Shown: piece by piece, positions 61,260 through 64,000 of the stretch
How the letters are laid out: the number at the start of each line of letters is the position of its first letter
Numbering within the stretch: position 1 is the stretch's first letter
Assembly (NCBI RefSeq): GCF_000336635.1
Contig: NZ_AOLY01000002.1
Coordinates: 237 to 64,236 of the forward strand
DNA from: Haloarcula japonica DSM 6131
GTDB lineage: Archaea; Halobacteriota; Halobacteria; Halobacteriales; Haloarculaceae
Direction: 5' to 3'
Length of the DNA: 64,000 nt
Position numbers and translations under genes: made by a program
Notes under the pieces: model-generated
Database searches by the model: none
What the model saw: only the letters and a program-made list of their open reading frames with translations
Told to the model about the DNA's origin: nothing

Positions 61260-62405
61260 ATGAGCCGGTCGGGAGAGTTCTGTCCACGCTGCGGCGACGA
61301 GATACCGGAGGGCACCGATGAGCGCCCGGAGCTTGCGGGTGCTGGCGGCCAGCGCAACTCCGAGCACGTCCTCTGTGACGCCTGCTACTTCGAGGAGTTC
61401 GATCTGGTGGACGCCCCCGACACCATTCAGGTGCGGGTCTGTTCGCGGTGTGGCGCGGTCCACAAGGGGAACCGCTGGGTCGACATCGGCGCGGAGGACT
61501 ACACCGACATCGCCGTCGAGCAGGTCAGCGAGGCGCTGGGCATCCACGTCGACGCCCAGTCGGTCGCCTGGCAGGTCGCTCCCGAGCAACTCGACAAGAA
61601 CAACATCCGGATGCACGCGGAGTTCTCCGGCGTCATCCGCGGGACGCCGGTCACCGAGGAGGTCACCGTCCCCGTCCGCATCTCCCGGCAGACGTGCAAG
61701 CGCTGCGGGAAGATCGCCGGGGGCTCCTTCGCCAGCATCGTCCAGGTGCGGGCCGACGGGCGCGTGCCGACCGACGATGAGCGCGAGCGGGCCGAAGAAA
61801 TCGCCCAGGAGTACGTCGCCGCCCGCGAGGAGACCGGCGACCGCAACGCCTTCATCACCGAGACCAAGTCCGTCGACGACGGGCTGGACATGAAGATCTC
61901 AACCAACCAGATGGGGCTGGGCATCGCCAAGCGCATCACCGCCCAGCTTGGGGGCTCGTACTCCGATTCGCGGCGGCTTATCTCCGAAGACGAAGACGGC
62001 CAGGAGCTGTACCGGATGACCTACGCCGTCCGCCTGCCTCGCTACCGACAGGGCGAGGTCATCGACCCGGAGGACGGCGACGGGCCGGTGCTGGTCCGCT
62101 CGGTCCAGGGGAACCTCAAGGGCGTCCGGCTGGCGACCGGCGAGGACTACGAGGCGAGTTTCGAGGACGGCGAGACGCCCGACGCCCGCCGGCTGGGGTT
62201 CCAAGAAGACGCCCAGACGACGACGCTCGTCGCCGTTGAGGACGATAGGGCCGTCCAGGTCCTCGACCCTGAAACCTTCGAGAGCAAGACCGTCCCGCGG
62301 CCGGACTACCTCGACACCGACGCTGACGAAGTGCCTGTGCTGAAGAGTCACACCGGGTTGCACATCCTTCCGGACGAGGAAGCCGACACGGATACCGATG
62401 AGTGA
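61260..62405 (+). CDS. nmd3: 60S ribosomal export protein NMD3 homologue
   Basis: 381 aa. The N-terminal half has the NMD3 zinc modules: CPRCGDEIPEG, CDACYFEEFDLVD, CSRCGAVHKGNRW and CKRCGKIAGGSF, followed by FASIVQVRADGRVPTDDE and the OB/IF5A-like core (TNQMGLGIAKRITAQLGG). Eukaryal NMD3 carries the 60S subunit; in archaea it is presumed to act in large-subunit maturation. ATG at 61260. The end overlaps the next gene's start by 8 nt, so the two are coupled. Confidence 0.92.
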   Translation: MSRSGEFCPRCGDEIPEGTDERPELAGAGGQRNSEHVLCDACYFEEFDLVDAPDTIQVRVCSRCGAVHKGNRWVDIGAEDYTDIAVEQVSEALGIHVDAQSVAWQVAPEQLDKNNIRMHAEFSGVIRGTPVTEEVTVPVRISRQTCKRCGKIAGGSFASIVQVRADGRVPTDDERERAEEIAQEYVAAREETGDRNAFITETKSVDDGLDMKISTNQMGLGIAKRITAQLGGSYSDSRRLISEDEDGQELYRMTYAVRLPRYRQGEVIDPEDGDGPVLVRSVQGNLKGVRLATGEDYEASFEDGETPDARRLGFQEDAQTTTLVAVEDDRAVQVLDPETFESKTVPRPDYLDTDADEVPVLKSHTGLHILPDEEADTDTDE

Positions 62406-63507
62406 GGACGGTGCTGGCCGCGAGTCGGGCGAGACGGACGACCAGCGCCTCGCCGCCGTCGTCGATAAACTCCGCTCGCAGGCGGCCATCGAATCCCTGC
62501 GGGCCGAGGGCGTCTACGACGACACCAGAAGCGTCACCGAGTGGACCGAGGACAGCGTCGCTATTCCGGTAACTGCCCCACCCCAGGAGACGCAGTTCCG
62601 GGAGATCGTCCGACAGGTCGGCGAGCGACGTCTCAAAACGCTCGATGACCACCTCCGGGAGCGCGGCTGGACCGACGCGGAAATCGATGCCGCCCCGAGT
62701 TCCTGGGCCGTCCTTGGCTCCGTCGTGCTGGTCGACATCGGCGACAGCCCCCGGCCAGCAGAAGTCGGCGACGCGCTGTTGGCGCTCCACGGCGAAGCCG
62801 AGACGGTGCTGGCCCGCCACGGAATCTCCGGCGAACACCGCGAGCCCAGCGTCGAGGTTATCGCCGGCGACGGCGACACCGAGACGGTCCACACCGAACA
62901 CGGCACGCGCTACGCGATGGACCTCGCGGAAGTGATGTTCTCGCCCGGCAATAAGGCCGAGCGGGCACGGATGGGTGACGTCGTCAGCGAGGGGCGGGGG
63001 ACCCGGCCCTCGGAACGGACGAGCGGTGAAGCCGCGAGCGAGGACGGCGAGCGCGTACTGGACATGTTCGCCGGCATCGGCTACTTCACCCTCCCGATGG
63101 CCCGCGCCGGCGCGAACGTCACCGCCGTCGAACGCAATCCGACCGCGTTCCGGTTTCTCGTCGAGAACGTCATGCTGAACGACGTAGACGCACAAGTCCA
63201 CCCCTACCGGGCCGACTGTCGTGATGTCGTTCCGAGGTTCGCCGAGGAGGGGCGAGCTGACCGAGTGGTGATGGGGTACTACGAGGCGCACGAATACCTC
63301 GACAGCGCGCTTGAGGCGCTCGCGCCCGGCGGCGTCCTCCACATGCACGAGGCGACGCCGGACGCGCTGGTGTTCGACCGCCCCATCGAGCGGCTGGAAG
63401 CGGCGGCAGCCGAAGCGGGTCGGGACGTGGAGATTCTGGACACCCGCCGCGTCAAGGAGTACAGCGAGGGCGTCGCCCACGTCGTCATCGACGCCAGAAT
63501 CGAGTGA
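62398..63507 (+). CDS. tRNA G37 methyltransferase / wyosine-pathway enzyme (Trm5/TYW2 family)
   Basis: 369 aa. The class I methyltransferase motif is RVLDMFAGIGYFTLPMARAG (about 220-239) followed by VTAVERNPTAFRFLVENVML. The N-terminal D1/D2-like part has PSSWAVLGSVVLVDIGDSPR and TRYAMDLAEVMFSPGNKAER, as in Trm5/TYW2. At the motif that distinguishes the two, it reads RVVMGYYEAHEYL, which is not a clear NPP-type m1G methylase. It may be a Trm5b, Taw2 or Taw3-like enzyme. The gene overlaps nmd3 by 8 nt. Confidence 0.85.
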   Translation: MSEDGAGRESGETDDQRLAAVVDKLRSQAAIESLRAEGVYDDTRSVTEWTEDSVAIPVTAPPQETQFREIVRQVGERRLKTLDDHLRERGWTDAEIDAAPSSWAVLGSVVLVDIGDSPRPAEVGDALLALHGEAETVLARHGISGEHREPSVEVIAGDGDTETVHTEHGTRYAMDLAEVMFSPGNKAERARMGDVVSEGRGTRPSERTSGEAASEDGERVLDMFAGIGYFTLPMARAGANVTAVERNPTAFRFLVENVMLNDVDAQVHPYRADCRDVVPRFAEEGRADRVVMGYYEAHEYLDSALEALAPGGVLHMHEATPDALVFDRPIERLEAAAAEAGRDVEILDTRRVKEYSEGVAHVVIDARIE

Positions 63508-63829
63508 CTGCTGTGTAGACCGTGACAGCACAGGGCCCGCGAAGTCACCGTATCCGCATCTGTGTAAAGAAAGTAATACTACTTCGAGCGGCGACACAGA
63601 CAAGCCGCTCGCGGCGGTCGAGAGAATAAGTTGACATGAACTTAGTTTCTGAAACCATCGTTTTAGTCCCTCTCAAAGGATTATAGTGAACGGTGCTCGG
63701 TTTTGACGGTTCCCTCGACAGGGGAAATTGGGAGAGAGTTCGGACGGAGTCCCGGCCCAGTCCCGAGGAAATCATGTCAAATTTCGGAAAATTGGTTTAG
63801 GGTGGGCCTGTCTCGGTAGTGATGTAGCC
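63508..63829. other. 322-nt AT-rich upstream region of Tat lipoprotein gene
   Basis: No credible gene. It includes TTATAGTGAAC at 63681-63691, a short TTCCC/GGGAA inverted repeat at 63710-63726 and a TATA-like TTGGTTTAGG (63792-63801) about 30 nt before the ATG at 63830. A 76-codon open frame on the minus strand (63545-63775) shows no haloarchaeal amino-acid bias (low Asp/Glu, high Ser/Thr) and is rejected. Confidence 0.45.
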
Positions 63830-64000
63830 ATGAACCCATCCGCCGACACATCCGACCGGACGCGACGCGCATTCCTCGGTACGACCGCCTCGCTGAGCCT
63901 GGCCGCGCTGGCCGGGTGCGCGGGGAGCGGCGACAGCGATGCGGGCACGACGGAGACCGATGCGATGGAGACGGAACCGATGGAAACCGAGACGGAGATG
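63830..64000 (+). CDS. Tat-exported lipoprotein, 5' part (runs off window)
   Basis: 57 codons are visible. The N-terminus has a twin-arginine signal DRTRRAFLGTTASLSLAALA followed by the lipobox LAGC (Cys near 30), then a Thr/Glu/Met-rich linker (TETDAMETEPMETETEM). This arrangement is typical of haloarchaeal secreted lipoproteins, e.g. halocyanin-like or spondin-domain proteins, but the functional domain lies outside. ATG at 63830. Confidence 0.8.
   Translation, partial: MNPSADTSDRTRRAFLGTTASLSLAALAGCAGSGDSDAGTTETDAMETEPMETETEM

Noticed and set aside
63545-63775. 76-aa open frame on the minus strand before the Tat lipoprotein
   Set aside because: Composition is unlike haloarchaeal proteins and no promoter or conserved pattern is visible; region reads as an AT-rich regulatory gap.

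Overview
The window comes from an extremely halophilic archaeon (Halobacteria), most likely Haloarcula or a close relative. The evidence is the 5' end of an archaeal 16S rRNA on the minus strand, very acidic proteins, high GC, MC1 chromatin protein, NMD3, RadA, thermosome, a haloarchaeal transducer, HalOD1 and HTH-10 regulators, and many leaderless genes with a TATA box about 22-30 nt before the start codon. It is mostly core chromosome. I see no CRISPR array, prophage, intact insertion sequence or tRNA gene.

Layout. 1-877: 16S rRNA start, a leader with hairpins, and three tandem rRNA promoters, all on the minus strand. 878-3305: MC1, an AbrB-like small protein, pyrD and an RDD membrane protein. 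3360-10486: translation and tRNA genes on the minus strand (pheT, pheS, trpS, endA), headed by a NucS-head/zinc-ribbon fusion protein. 10727-14701: a 1062-aa transducer with a poly-HAMP array and a HAD phosphatase. 14910-17754: a small membrane protein and a Hel308-type helicase with an unusual beta-rich tail. 17913-25655: a methyltransferase, lipoyl synthase and a complete 2-oxoacid dehydrogenase cluster (E1a, E1b, E2, a membrane protein, E3). 25797-30180: membrane proteins, pheA, Hsp20, a peroxiredoxin and a Thr-rich surface protein. 30222-37153: leuS, a histidine kinase, a pair of overlapping zinc-ribbon genes, an ornithine cyclodeaminase-family enzyme and a lipoprotein. 37607-45108: thermosome, mutS, an HTH-10 regulator, a stand-alone HalOD1 protein, nucS and a DUF6735-like gene. 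45293-53462: a PH-domain protein, a Gfo/Idh/MocA oxidoreductase, an aldo/keto reductase, an amidotransferase, a cupin, PHP, and a RAD55-like ATPase with a partner gene. 53509-64000: an Nmad3-like protein, an acyltransferase, a CPBP protease, a second aldo/keto reductase, radA, an HtpX/PspAB envelope-stress group, nmd3, a Trm5/TYW2-family methyltransferase and the start of a Tat lipoprotein.

Themes. Genome maintenance is unusually dense: MutS, NucS, a NucS-head paralogue, Hel308, RadA and an Nmad3-like protein. MutS and NucS, two mismatch-processing systems usually regarded as alternatives, lie about 1.2 kb apart around a divergent regulator/HalOD1 pair that carries a perfect 10-bp-arm palindrome. 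lipA followed by the E1/E2/E3 genes suggests that lipoylation and the oxoacid dehydrogenase are made together; the E2 carries two E3-binding domains. Several genes shorter than 62 codons (34600-34785, 34785-34952, 48919-49104, 49179-49316, 50798-50962) are recognisable haloarchaeal families and should not be dropped. Function calls rest on motif recognition by eye; no database search was run.
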